24,789 bases of DNA from Clostridium sp. AF27-2AA (lineage in GTDB: Bacteria > Bacillota > Clostridia > Lachnospirales > Lachnospiraceae): NCBI RefSeq assembly GCF_003478505.1, contig NZ_QUFI01000040.1, positions 1 through 24,789 on the forward strand, written 5' to 3'. The notes beneath the pieces are model-generated. The model had not been told where the DNA came from, did not search any database, and was given only the letters and a program-made list of their open reading frames with translations. Positions 1 through 6,491 of this stretch are shown one piece after another. The translations under genes and the position numbers were made by a program. The number at the start of each line of letters is the position of its first letter. Position 1 is the stretch's first letter.

Positions 1-1
1 C

Positions 2-172
2 TTGGCGCGCTGCAAGCTTTTGGGTATCGGCGGCCGCAGGGAAAAGAAAGCCGGTTTGGATCTATGCAGTCAGGCGTTGGAATTGGCAAAGGAGAGCAGC
101 GAAAAAGAGGATTACGGCTATGAAGCCGAAATGAATCTTTTGCGGCGTACCATTGCGGAAAACGAATCATAA
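2..172 (+). CDS. 3' end of an unrecognised gene (partial)
   Basis: An open frame enters from the left edge and ends at TAA (170-172), giving 56 residues of a C-terminus. It is rich in charged residues and predicted-helical stretches (for example ALELAKESSEKEDYGYEAEM), as in the end of a helical or TPR-like protein, but I do not recognise the family. The start lies outside the window. The TnpB element begins about 50 bp downstream. The stop codon sits in an A-rich tract that weakly resembles the sequence just before the radical SAM gene at 10.2 kb. Coding status is inferred only from the open frame and its composition. Confidence 0.55.
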   Translation: MARCKLLGIGGRREKKAGLDLCSQALELAKESSEKEDYGYEAEMNLLRRTIAENES

Positions 173-219
173 AGGACGAAAAAAGAAACGCTGATAATAG
201 CCGATAGAGGTTTTGAAAG

Positions 220-276
220 TTCCGGCGTCGCATTCTCGTGACTTCAGTCGTGAGTAAGACGCCTCAAATGCCGGAA
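220..276 (+). repeat. Left-end nested hairpin of the IS element
   Basis: The inner stem is CTCGTGACT/AGTCGTGAG (235-254). It sits inside GGCGTC (224-229) paired with GACGCC (258-263), and inside TTCCGG (220-225) paired with CCGGAA (271-276). The inner stem matches the right-end hairpin at 1792-1811. Family knowledge: IS605 transposases bind such subterminal hairpins on single-stranded DNA. Confidence 0.65.
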
Positions 277-320
277 ATCGCCATTCCCCGCCATAATTAC
301 CACAGAAAGGAGGCTGCCGT

Positions 321-1649
321 ATGAAACTCAGCATGACGTACCGCGTCAGAACCAGAGGCTTTAACCATATCTTCGATGAGACCGTCCGTCTGTACCGTCA
401 GGCAGTCTCCTTCTTCGTGGATGTTTGTCTTACGGAATGGAACCTGATATCCACCGGAAAGCTTCAGAAGGAACGGGTAAACCTGGTGGAATCACTTACT
501 GTCAGGACCAGGCAGAATCCAGCAGTGCCATATGATTTCTCGGCCGCGTTCTACAAGTTCCCCAGTTACTTACGACGTGCTGCCATTGCGGAAGCACTGG
601 GCAAGGTATCTTCCTACCAAAGCAACCTGGAAAACTGGGAGGCAGCGGAGCCGGAGAAACGCGGCGCGAAACCGTCGCTGCCGCAGACAGGCTTTGTGTA
701 TCCGGCCATGGACCGTTCCGGTATGTTTATCCGTACCGGTATGTATCAGGCGGCGGTAAAAGTCTTTATCCGAAACACCTGGGACTGGGTTCTGGTGGAT
801 CTTCGAAAAAGTGATGTGGATTACATCGAACAGCACTGCAAGAACTACAAGGAATGTGTCCCGACCTTACAGAAACGCGGGAAGAAGTGGTTTCTGGACT
901 TCGCATTTCAGACAGCCGTAAAACTTCCAGATACCGATATCCGAAACACCCGTATCCTGGCAGTAGACCTTGGGCTTAACAGTACGTGTACATGCAGCAT
1001 CATGACTCCGGAGGGCGCGGTCCTTGGCAGGGGATTTCTTTCCCTTCCGGGAGAATACGACTCCCTGGAACATGCGGTAAGCCACATCAGACACGCACAG
1101 AAACTCTGTGCCCGTAAAACACCGGGACTCTGGAAACAGGCAAAGGGCATCAACGATGACATTGCGGTCAAGACCGCCCGGTTCATCGTGGATACGGCCA
1201 TAAAGTATGACGTGGACTGCATTGTGATGGAATACTTGGATCTCGCCGGAAAGAAGCGCGGCAGCAAGAAGCAGCGTCTCCACCTCTGGCGGGCAAAGTA
1301 TGTACAGACCATGGTAACGGACAAAGTACACCGGAACATGATCCGGACAGCCCGAGTCTGTGCCTGGAATACATCCAGACTTGCGTTTGATGGAAGCGGC
1401 AGAGTCATGAGAGGCAAGGAAGCAGATCTTCCAAGCTACAGCCTCTGCCGGTTTCCGACCGGGAAGCAGTACAACTGCGACCTGAACGCGAGCTATAACA
1501 TCGGCTCCCGGTATTACATCCGGGAACTCTTAAAGACCCTTCCGGCAACGGCGGGGCAGGCGGTGACGGCAAACGTACCGGAACTGGCCCATAGAAGCAA
1601 ATGTACCTTATCCTCGCTTATTAAGCTGAATGCGGCACTTGCGGCATAG
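321..1649 (+). CDS. tnpB: TnpB, RNA-guided nuclease of an IS200/IS605-type element
   Basis: The protein has 442 aa and a strong Shine-Dalgarno (AAAGGAGG) before ATG 321. The RuvC-like catalytic triad is visible: D216 in ILAVDLGLNS, E304 in CIVMEYLDL and D387 in YNCDLNASYN. The usual four-cysteine zinc finger between RuvC II and III is degenerate; only isolated cysteines remain near ARVCAWN, SLCRF and YNC. Known for the family: TnpB binds the element's right-end omegaRNA and cleaves DNA next to a transposon-associated motif, which favours retention of the element. The frame is full length with no internal stop, so the protein may be functional. Whether the missing cysteines matter cannot be judged here. 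Confidence in the family is high, in activity moderate. Confidence 0.88.
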   Translation: MKLSMTYRVRTRGFNHIFDETVRLYRQAVSFFVDVCLTEWNLISTGKLQKERVNLVESLTVRTRQNPAVPYDFSAAFYKFPSYLRRAAIAEALGKVSSYQSNLENWEAAEPEKRGAKPSLPQTGFVYPAMDRSGMFIRTGMYQAAVKVFIRNTWDWVLVDLRKSDVDYIEQHCKNYKECVPTLQKRGKKWFLDFAFQTAVKLPDTDIRNTRILAVDLGLNSTCTCSIMTPEGAVLGRGFLSLPGEYDSLEHAVSHIRHAQKLCARKTPGLWKQAKGINDDIAVKTARFIVDTAIKYDVDCIVMEYLDLAGKKRGSKKQRLHLWRAKYVQTMVTDKVHRNMIRTARVCAWNTSRLAFDGSGRVMRGKEADLPSYSLCRFPTGKQYNCDLNASYNIGSRYYIRELLKTLPATAGQAVTANVPELAHRSKCTLSSLIKLNAALAA

Positions 1650-1811
1650 TGCCGGAAGACAGCTGAGTTCAGCCTGTATGGAGGAAGGGCAGCCCGGGAG
1701 TCCTAAAGACTTCAACCGGACGGGAAATCCGGCTATCGGGACACTTTCATGGCAGAGCTTTCAGGAACGGGATCCAACTGGATACCGGAAGCTCGTGACT
1801 TCAGTCATGAG
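1600..1811 (+). ncRNA. Predicted omegaRNA (reRNA) of the TnpB element
   Basis: The 3' end of tnpB and the 160 bp after it are structured: GCTGAGTTCAGC near 1661, CCGGA/TCCGG near 1720-1735, and the terminal hairpin 1792-1811 ending TCATGAGAG. In studied TnpB elements the omegaRNA overlaps the tnpB 3' end, and its guide is the sequence just outside the right end; here that would start about ACGACTTCACG at 1814. The 5' limit is a guess. Confidence 0.55.
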
Positions 1812-1871
1812 AGACGACTTCACGATATTTTATCTAAACCACCAATGCACGCAGATAGGAGCGCACCTATT

Positions 1872-3176
1872 ATGAGATTTCCTTGGCAGAAACGGAAAGT
1901 CGAGCAACCAACCGATTTTCCCCTCAAACTGAATACCGATAACCTAAACTGGTGCCGGGATGCCCGTCTACTGCTGATCGAGGGAAATGGCACTCTAAAA
2001 TGGGAGTCGCGCGGAAGAAACGAGGACTGGAGTCAACAATATGCGCTGACGTTGCGCGGAACACCCCTTATTGTCCACAATGCACCGGAATGCCCTACCT
2101 GCGCCGGGTTGCTGGCAACTGGATATGGATTGGACAAAGCCGATGCACCGGAATTGCAGCAAATCAGCGATGTCATCAATGCACCATATGTGGATCTGGA
2201 CACATCCATCGCTTCCATGGCCCCGTTGCTGGGGCTTCTGTCCTCCGGTCTTTATGTAATTGCAGACGGAGACAGTTTCCCTGCCGATGGAAATGGAAAC
2301 TTTTTCTGGGATGTTCCCGACGCATTTTCCAATGTAGAGGCTACCGGACCAGCTTGGTACAATGACCCGGATTTTGAATTTACTTACAGCGAAGGCGCTC
2401 CTGTCTTTCTGTATCCTTCTCAGCCGAGAACTCGTTTGAATCAAGAGCGTGTGGATTATTACACGCAGCGCTTTGACACAACAGACACATTCCCCAGGGC
2501 GATTGCATTTTACTGTGCTGAAGGCATTTCTGTTTTGTTGGACGGCCACCACAAGGCTTGTGCCGCCGCGCGACTTGGGCGGCAACTTCCCTGTATCACG
2601 ATTTTTCCGTTTGGCGGCTACTTCTATGCACAGGCAAGGTCCAGCTCTACGCCTGTCCCGGACCGCGCGTATTTTGGTCCCTTTACCGTTTCCATATCTC
2701 AGTTACCCGCCAAGATACTCCCTGCAAAGCCTTGGCAGCAAACTATCGACACGCGCCCAGCCCCTTACTCGGGAAACCTAATCCGCGACTCAAAACTCCC
2801 CCAGGAATTCATTGACGCAGGGCGCAATTATCCAACATGGTATGAGTTTGGCATTACGACCGTAGCGGACATTGGCAAGGTTACCGATGACGATTTATCT
2901 TTGTGGTTGGAAAACCCACTCAAGTACAGTCCTCAGCTTCGGGCCGCACTGATCTATCTTAGATGCCACTGTGATCCTCAATTGAAAGAGGTGGCTATGA
3001 AGTGTGCTGACTCGTCCGACCGCTGGAGCAAACTGCGTGAAGCGGCTTTTAACCATTTAGCTGCGCTCAAAGGCGATTCAGAGGTGGAGCAATACTTTAT
3101 CGGGTATTTTGTTGATGTTGAAACCGGTTATGAATCGGATGTGTTGACCGACATAGCAAATAGTTTTTGGTCTTGA
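1872..3176 (+). CDS. Uncharacterised protein with ParB/sulfiredoxin-like motif (probably frameshifted)
   Basis: I start it at ATG 1872 (MRFPWQKRK), after AGGAG at 1860; an earlier in-frame start at 1749 falls inside the IS right end and is unlikely. As read, it gives 434 aa. A CPTC motif lies near residue 74. Around residue 225 the segment GISVLLDGHHKACAAARLG fits the ParB/sulfiredoxin-fold signature DGxHRxxAA..xG, here with K instead of R. No DNA-binding domain is obvious, so a partitioning role is not implied. The last residues NSFWS stop at TGA 3174, but the +1 frame continues smoothly for 42 more codons (see next entry). The upstream IS may have removed its promoter. Function unknown. Confidence 0.65.
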   Translation: MRFPWQKRKVEQPTDFPLKLNTDNLNWCRDARLLLIEGNGTLKWESRGRNEDWSQQYALTLRGTPLIVHNAPECPTCAGLLATGYGLDKADAPELQQISDVINAPYVDLDTSIASMAPLLGLLSSGLYVIADGDSFPADGNGNFFWDVPDAFSNVEATGPAWYNDPDFEFTYSEGAPVFLYPSQPRTRLNQERVDYYTQRFDTTDTFPRAIAFYCAEGISVLLDGHHKACAAARLGRQLPCITIFPFGGYFYAQARSSSTPVPDRAYFGPFTVSISQLPAKILPAKPWQQTIDTRPAPYSGNLIRDSKLPQEFIDAGRNYPTWYEFGITTVADIGKVTDDDLSLWLENPLKYSPQLRAALIYLRCHCDPQLKEVAMKCADSSDRWSKLREAAFNHLAALKGDSEVEQYFIGYFVDVETGYESDVLTDIANSFWS

Positions 3177-3303
3177 TATATGGGCTTGGGAAAGAAAACT
3201 GGCTTTAGATGGAGAAGTTTTAGAAAGTCCAATCTGGGAAGAAGGAATTCCAACTGCTCTTTCTGAAATTATGGACAAGCTTTGTGACGCTTTGGACGAA
3301 TAA
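3175..3303 (+). pseudogene. Out-of-frame C-terminal continuation of the ParB-like gene
   Basis: From GAT 3175 the +1 frame reads DIWAWERKLALDGEV...LCDALDE and ends at TAA 3301. It has no start of its own and begins exactly where the upstream frame ends. Removing one T from the run of five at 3164-3168 turns ...ANSFWS-stop into ...ANSFGLDIWAWERK and joins both parts into a protein of about 476 aa. Either the gene is mutated, or there is a sequencing error, or there is slippage at the T run. Confidence 0.6.
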
Positions 3304-3320
3304 AAAAGAAAAATTCCAAT

Positions 3321-3812
3321 TTATCGTGCTACAAAATATTCAGCTTTTTTCACCCATTCTCTTTTTATTTCCCACATGGTTGCCTGGGTGCTAAGATGTG
3401 GATGTACTTCACCTTCAAAAGAACAGCTGATATCAAAAATATTTTCCCAGCTTTTCCGTTTTTCTTCTTCAGAATATACCGCTGAATCGTCAATAGGAAA
3501 AATAATTTCGCCATCGTTTAGGACACAGTGCCAGTAATCAAAATCAGAAAGTAAAACTAGGTTGTCCGGGACCTCAATCGTCAGTAAGACAACAGGTGTA
3601 CCTTTTTCTCCCCAATTACGTCCATGCACACGCATATCCGGTCGTTTCCGCATGCCTTCCCATTGGTACCAGGCCCACACGGGGAATATAACGCTTTCTG
3701 GTGGTTCACCTATACGCTTTTTCATTTGCTCTGCCATCCACAGATAAGAATTTTCAAACCAATCCGTCGCAATGAAATTTTTGTCTGCCCTGAGCACTCC
3801 GGTTTGTTCCAT
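3321..3812 (-). CDS. DUF3841-like protein, N-terminus missing
   Basis: This 163-aa protein begins MEQTGVLRADKNFIATDWFE and contains YQWEGMRKRPD and a WEIKREWVKKAEYF end, matching my memory of DUF3841 proteins of gut Firmicutes, whose function is unknown. Members usually begin with about 8-10 further residues (type M-K-L-W-T-I-Q) before an EAYEKM-like segment. Here AYEK is encoded just upstream of the Met, followed by an in-frame stop, and 21 bp away begins the inverted repeat at 3834. I infer that insertion or deletion at that boundary removed the true start. No clear ribosome binding site precedes ATG 3812. It converges with the ParB-like gene. Confidence 0.6.
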   Translation of the reverse strand: MEQTGVLRADKNFIATDWFENSYLWMAEQMKKRIGEPPESVIFPVWAWYQWEGMRKRPDMRVHGRNWGEKGTPVVLLTIEVPDNLVLLSDFDYWHCVLNDGEIIFPIDDSAVYSEEEKRKSWENIFDISCSFEGEVHPHLSTQATMWEIKREWVKKAEYFVAR

Positions 3813-3833
3813 TTTTTCATATGCACGTTAAGT

Positions 3834-3853
3834 CAGTTTACAAGGAACTACAC
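3834..3853 (+). repeat. Left terminal inverted repeat
   Basis: Reads CAGTTTACAAGGAACTACAC. It pairs with 5056-5075 at 19 of 20 positions. Confidence 0.6.
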
Positions 3854-3890
3854 GCAGACCACGAAACAGGGGCTGCTGACAACAAATAAA

Positions 3891-3992
3891 GGCTGAGTAT
3901 CACGCACCGGGAAAGTGCGAGATATTCAGCCTGTTTTGTTGTCCGGGGGTTCCAAAGGGGATCCCTTTGGCACACGACTTTGCTTGCAAAGT
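3891..3992 (+). other. oriT-like hairpin cluster
   Basis: Three hairpins lie in tandem. A 17-bp imperfect stem pairs 3891-3907 with 3915-3931 (loop CGGGAAA; 15 of 17 positions pair). CCAAAGGG (3952-3959) pairs with CCCTTTGG (3963-3970). ACTTTGC-TT-GCAAAGT is a perfect palindrome at 3977-3992. Closely spaced inverted repeats next to a GTGTAGTGTGTTATAC stretch resemble origin-of-transfer or backbone regions of Tn916/Tn1549-type elements as I remember them. No relaxase gene is present. The first hairpin, followed by TGTTTTGTT, could instead act as a terminator. Confidence 0.4.
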
Positions 3993-4230
3993 GTAGTGTG
4001 TTATACGCTCTGTCGGCGTTGCCGTGAAAACGCCATTGCCGCCGGGGAGGGCAAGGGCATTTGAAACGGCAGGAAAACAGGGCTGTGATTGCGTGGCGTA
4101 GAGCCGCAAGAGCAGGGCTGGTTTCGTCAGCAGACAGGGCGTATATGAAAGCCTCCGTCCCTCGTCCTACGCCGAACTTAGGGACAAAACATCCCGAACT
4201 TGTGGACACACTCCCGGAAAAATTGAAATG

Positions 4231-4336
4231 GGCGGGAAGTCGTTTTAGGGCTTTCCCGCCTTGATTGCCCATTAGCAAAGTCGGGCAGGACTGTCAACGG
4301 CGGCGCATTTATGCGCCGTTCATCTTGACCGTTGAC
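4231..4336 (+). other. Structured non-coding stretch with nested inverted repeats
   Basis: GGCGGGAA (4231-4238) pairs with TTCCCGCC (4253-4260). Further on, GTCAACGG (4293-4300) pairs with CCGTTGAC (4329-4336) around an inner GGCGCATTTATGCGCC hairpin (4303-4318). I think similar blocks occur in integrative-element backbones of gut Firmicutes, but cannot check this. I see no convincing gene between 3834 and 4383. Confidence 0.4.
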
Positions 4337-4382
4337 TGGCTCGGCTGGTTTTGCTATCTCCTCGATAAATGGGAAATTGAGC

Positions 4383-4757
4383 TTATCTAATATAGTCAGC
4401 GTCTAAAAGCGGTATCGTTTCCGGATTTTGTTTTACCCATGCGATGGCACAGCTACATAGTACTGTGGTCAGGTTGTCATCTATAAAGCCTTTATCTCCG
4501 TTATCTTTTAAAAGATGTACTAAAAGTTCTGCGGAGCTTAAATCGTCTCCACTAAACCCATTACCTAATTGGACATATCTCAAAAAAGCGTCCAACATTT
4601 TTTTAAAATCTTCATCCCAGTTAATACAACCATTATCTAAAAATTCATACTCTATTCTTCCAGCAATTCTAATAACTTCTCCTTGTACCGTTTCCGCTTT
4701 TCCCTCTGGCGGAACAAGCAAATCCCAAAACGATTGAAATTCTTCTTTCTCTGTCAT
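4383..4757 (-). CDS. Small acidic hypothetical protein (immunity-like size)
   Basis: The protein has 124 aa from the second ATG (MTEKEEFQSFWDLLVP). The upstream Met at 4772 overlaps the strong GGAGGAG ribosome binding site, so 4757 is the likely start. It is acidic, with WDLLVPPEGKAETVQGEVIR at the start and LLDADYIR at the end, and has no membrane segments or catalytic motifs that I recognise. Size and acidity resemble toxin-immunity proteins of polymorphic systems, but that is only a resemblance. It sits inside the inverted-repeat segment as possible cargo. Confidence 0.65.
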   Translation of the reverse strand: MTEKEEFQSFWDLLVPPEGKAETVQGEVIRIAGRIEYEFLDNGCINWDEDFKKMLDAFLRYVQLGNGFSGDDLSSAELLVHLLKDNGDKGFIDDNLTTVLCSCAIAWVKQNPETIPLLDADYIR

Positions 4758-4793
4758 TGTAATCTCCTCCATAAATCCATATTTGTTGTTCTC

Positions 4794-5009
4794 TTATTTC
4801 CTCCACCGCTGGGGGTTCGGATTTTTCAGCAAGTCTGACTTCTGTGCAATCTTTTTCAGCCACTTCTTTTCTTCCTCGGACAGCTTCTTCAAATTCAATT
4901 TGAGCCGCTTGCAGATAAACGCCAGCGATGCTTGCTTTGACGACAAGCGGCGGGTGGTAGACTTGATGATTACCACCATAGCAGCCACAAGCGACAGTTT
5001 GAATATCAC
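4794..5009 (-). CDS. Short basic hypothetical protein, possible fragment
   Basis: The open frame gives 71 aa from a GTG at 5009. A hydrophobic N-terminal stretch (LSLVAAMVVIIKS) is followed by a Lys-rich helical tail ending KNPNPQRWRK. The frame stays open further upstream to a stop near 5050, passing through the hairpin at 5019-5044, and no convincing ribosome binding site precedes the GTG. It may be a membrane-anchored small protein or the tail of a lost element gene. It lies 36 bp upstream of the 124-aa gene on the same strand. Confidence 0.35.
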   Translation of the reverse strand: MIFKLSLVAAMVVIIKSTTRRLSSKQASLAFICKRLKLNLKKLSEEEKKWLKKIAQKSDLLKNPNPQRWRK

Positions 5010-5018
5010 ATGGAAAAT

Positions 5019-5044
5019 CTGACGGGCGTAACCCCTCCCGTCAG
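5019..5044. repeat. 8-bp-stem inverted repeat near the right element end
   Basis: CTGACGGG (5019-5026) pairs perfectly with CCCGTCAG (5037-5044), 11 bp inside the terminal inverted repeat at 5056. It could be a subterminal recombinase or transposase site, or a hairpin in a transcript. No T-run follows on either strand. Confidence 0.4.
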
Positions 5045-5055
5045 ATACCTACTCT

Positions 5056-5075
5056 GTGTAGTCCCTTGTAAACTG
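5056..5075 (-). repeat. Right terminal inverted repeat
   Basis: Reads GTGTAGTCCCTTGTAAACTG on the plus strand. It is the reverse complement of 3834-3853 with one mismatch. Confidence 0.6.
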
Positions 5076-5156
5076 TACTTTTATGCTGTATTGACTACAA
5101 AAGCATGATACACCTCACTGAAATCTTCCGAATTATCTATTATTCTACCATAAAAA

Positions 5157-5190
5157 ATAGAGCCGGTGTAAAAAATCACACCAACTCTAT
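5157..5190 (-). terminator. Rho-independent terminator of the 146-aa gene
   Basis: On the minus strand a stem ATAGAGTTGGTGT/ACACCGGCTCTAT with loop GATTTTTT is followed by a T-run (A-run at 5152-5157 on the plus strand). It lies 9 bp past the stop of the minus-strand gene at 5199. Confidence 0.8.
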
Positions 5191-5198
5191 CCAGACAT

Positions 5199-5639
5199 TC
5201 ATTCTTCATTTTCCGGGAATCCAAAGATCAGAGAAAATTCCACTTCATCACTGCCGGACCATCTGTTGACGCTGATATGATCCGCCACAGCCATGACCAT
5301 CCGCATCCGTTTCTGGGTGGCCGTGATATCAAACCCGCACCGACCGGTAAAGACCGCGGTAATATCGTGAAAGTGATCCTGCCGGATAGTCAGTTTGGCA
5401 CCGACCAGTTCTGCAAATCCCTTCAGGATCGGCAGAAGTGCTGCGTCAAACCACGTCCGGAAATCCCGTACCGCATCATCAACACGTTTCTGACGAACTT
5501 TTTCAATGGCTTTCATGGCGGCCGCAGCTTCTTCTTGTGAGAGGTTTTCTGCCATGGCCGCTAAATTACCGGCCTGATCCGTACCGGTATAATCAAATTC
5601 CAACACATCATCATTTTCCAAAGTTTCATTCTGTTCCAT
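5199..5639 (-). CDS. Conserved hypothetical protein (146 aa), regulated with the XRE gene
   Basis: The protein has 146 aa, starting MEQNETLENDDVLEFDYTG with GGAGATG 7 bp upstream. An acidic N-terminus leads into a coiled-coil-like charged helix (residues about 32-60, QEEAAAAMKAIEKVRQKRVDDAV), then a compact C-terminal domain with alternating strands (TIRQDHFHDITAVFTG, MVMAVADHISVNRW, EVEFSLIFGF). I do not recognise a family. Its promoter region holds the palindrome GTTCTTTAGAAC also found upstream of the neighbouring XRE gene, so the two are probably co-regulated. It has its own terminator. Likely an accessory gene of the integrated element. Confidence 0.7.
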   Translation of the reverse strand: MEQNETLENDDVLEFDYTGTDQAGNLAAMAENLSQEEAAAAMKAIEKVRQKRVDDAVRDFRTWFDAALLPILKGFAELVGAKLTIRQDHFHDITAVFTGRCGFDITATQKRMRMVMAVADHISVNRWSGSDEVEFSLIFGFPENEE

Positions 5640-5669
5640 AAAGTATCATCTCCAAAGATTTATATATTG

Positions 5670-5681
5670 TTCTTTAGAACA
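5670..5681. promoter_or_regulatory. Palindromic operator before the 146-aa gene
   Basis: GTTCTTTAGAAC is a near-perfect palindrome (five-base arms GTTCT/AGAAC around two Ts). It sits inside a 20-bp block (5662-5681) repeated exactly at 6170-6189. On the minus strand it lies just downstream of a TATATT -10-like box, where a bound repressor would block transcription. The neighbouring XRE protein is the obvious candidate binder. Confidence 0.65.
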
Positions 5682-5743
5682 AATATAGCATATAAAGGAT
5701 TGGAAAGAAACGCTTTTCGTTCGACTGGATTCGACAAAAAACG

Positions 5744-5778
5744 ACAAAAAAAATAGAGGATCATAGGGATCCTCCTAT
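5744..5778 (-). terminator. Terminator overlapping the XRE stop codon
   Basis: On the minus strand the stem AGGATC/GATCCT, extended to ATAGGAGGATC and GATCCTCTAT, is followed by eight or more Ts (plus-strand A-run from 5745). The 5' arm overlaps the XRE stop codon TAG (5775-5777). Confidence 0.8.
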
Positions 5779-6089
5779 TCGAGATAAGCCTTGAGGGCTT
5801 TCATCAATCTTTTCTGTTCATCCGGTGGAAGAGTACGGATTGCTTCCGGCAGACCATTCGCCAGTCCATTCACGGAATGTGTTACAACATCAACTAGAAG
5901 AGTATCTGCAGAAACATCCAAAGCATTTGCGATGGCAACAAACGTATCTAATCTTACAGTTTTCATACCGCGTTCAATGACGCTGATGTGCGTTGAGCTG
6001 AGATCGACAAGAGCAGCCAGATTTTCCTGTGTCAAACCCTTTGCTTCCCTTGCGGTCTTAATGCGCAATCCCACTGCTTTTAAATCCAT
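5775..6089 (-). CDS. XRE-family helix-turn-helix repressor
   Basis: This 104-aa protein has an N-terminal Cro/CI-type HTH at about residues 8-62 (LRIKTAREAKGLTQENLAAL, then STHISVIERGMKTVRLDTF, then ALDVSADTLL) and a short C-terminal tail (EAIRTLPPDEQKRLMKALKAYLE) of the kind used for dimerisation. ATG 6089 follows AAAGGAGA. The 20-bp block TATATATTGTTCTTTAGAAC lies 80 bp upstream (6170-6189) and again before the next minus-strand gene, so autoregulation plus control of the 146-aa gene is likely. A CTTTAG...CTAAAG inverted pair (6104-6125) directly before its start may be a third, weaker site. Presumably it regulates the mobile element. Confidence 0.85.
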   Translation of the reverse strand: MDLKAVGLRIKTAREAKGLTQENLAALVDLSSTHISVIERGMKTVRLDTFVAIANALDVSADTLLVDVVTHSVNGLANGLPEAIRTLPPDEQKRLMKALKAYLE

Positions 6090-6177
6090 TGAATATCTCC
6101 TTTAGCACAAAAATTTGGTCTAAAGGTATTATATCTGTTGGGCAAAATGCAATACAGAATCTACAAATCTATATATT

Positions 6178-6189
6178 GTTCTTTAGAAC
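6178..6189. promoter_or_regulatory. Palindromic operator before the XRE gene
   Basis: Second copy of GTTCTTTAGAAC inside the exact 20-bp repeat 6170-6189. It is flanked by TATA-rich sequence suited to a minus-strand promoter for the repressor gene. Confidence 0.6.
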
Positions 6190-6279
6190 TATATTGCATA
6201 TTTATTTTCTTTCCCAGGCGGCATAAATGTTCCGAAAAATATAACTCCTGTGAAAAAGGATGGGAGAACAGATAGAAGG

Positions 6280-6306
6280 AAAGCGCAGGCACGAAGTCTG
6301 CGCTTT
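6280..6306 (-). terminator. Hairpin after the HU / surface-protein remnant
   Basis: A perfect 9-bp stem AAAGCGCAG/CTGCGCTTT with a 9-base loop lies 20 bp beyond the remnant's stop. The downstream minus-strand sequence CCTTCTATCT is only moderately T-rich, so it is a weak intrinsic terminator. Confidence 0.55.
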
Positions 6307-6326
6307 GGATTAAGGTAAAGATAAAA

Positions 6327-6491
6327 TTAGATTGTTGGTTTAAATGTACCGCTATACCAGGTACCAGACCGTTTGGTAAACTCCGGGTGGGAAGGACAGT
6401 CGCTGAACATGCTTGTAAATCTAGTTACTTTTGAGATATCCCAACTGTTAATTCCAACAGTATTGGTCAGTTTTACGCAGTTCGCGAACAT
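6327..6491 (-). pseudogene. C-terminal remnant of a BspA-type (DUF285) surface protein
   Basis: The minus strand reads MFANCVKLTNTVGINSWDIS, then KVTRFTSMFSDCP...W, ending GTFKPTI and a stop. This is the DUF285/BspA leucine-rich repeat pattern (MF..C..L......WD.S.VT...MF..CP). Known members are large secreted proteins, and only the last repeat remains here. Its first Met overlaps the HU stop codon as TGATG. The simplest reading is a recombination junction that fused the tail of a surface-protein gene to the end of HU; translation of the 54-aa piece by coupling to HU is possible. Confidence 0.6.

Larger units (their letters stand above)
220..1811 (+). mobile_element. IS200/IS605-family element, TnpB-only (IS1341-like)
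   Basis: A tnpB gene is flanked by subterminal hairpins sharing the core CTCGTGACTTCAGTC[G/A]TGAG, at 235-254 on the left and 1792-1811 on the right. Such hairpins are the recognition ends of IS200/IS605 elements. There is no tnpA (Y1 transposase), so the copy would need a transposase in trans. Exact cleavage sites cannot be placed; the limits given are the outermost hairpin bases. The right end lies about 60 bp before the start of the ParB-like gene, so the insertion probably separated that gene from its original promoter. Confidence 0.8.
3834..5075. mobile_element. 1.24 kb segment bounded by 20-bp inverted repeats
   Basis: CAGTTTACAAGGAACTACAC at 3834-3853 recurs as its reverse complement at 5056-5075 with one mismatch. 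The segment between them carries hairpins like those of conjugative-element origin and backbone regions, a small acidic gene and a short basic gene, but no transposase. It abuts the truncated end of the DUF3841-like gene. It could be a mobilisable or MITE-like unit, or a relic of a larger integrative element whose inner genes were deleted. The boundaries are seen directly; the mechanism is inference. Confidence 0.5.

Noticed and set aside
867..1417. Long minus-strand frames inside tnpB
   Set aside because: They are shadows of the tnpB codons, with no start signals or recognisable motifs.
1749..1871. Longer start for the ParB-like gene at 1749
   Set aside because: It lies in the omegaRNA/right end of the IS element; ATG 1872 has its own Shine-Dalgarno.
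3838..4278. 146-aa frame on the minus strand and 67-aa frame on the plus strand (4061-4264)
   Set aside because: They overlap each other and the hairpin-rich oriT-like region, lack ribosome binding sites and have a composition suited to structured DNA rather than protein.
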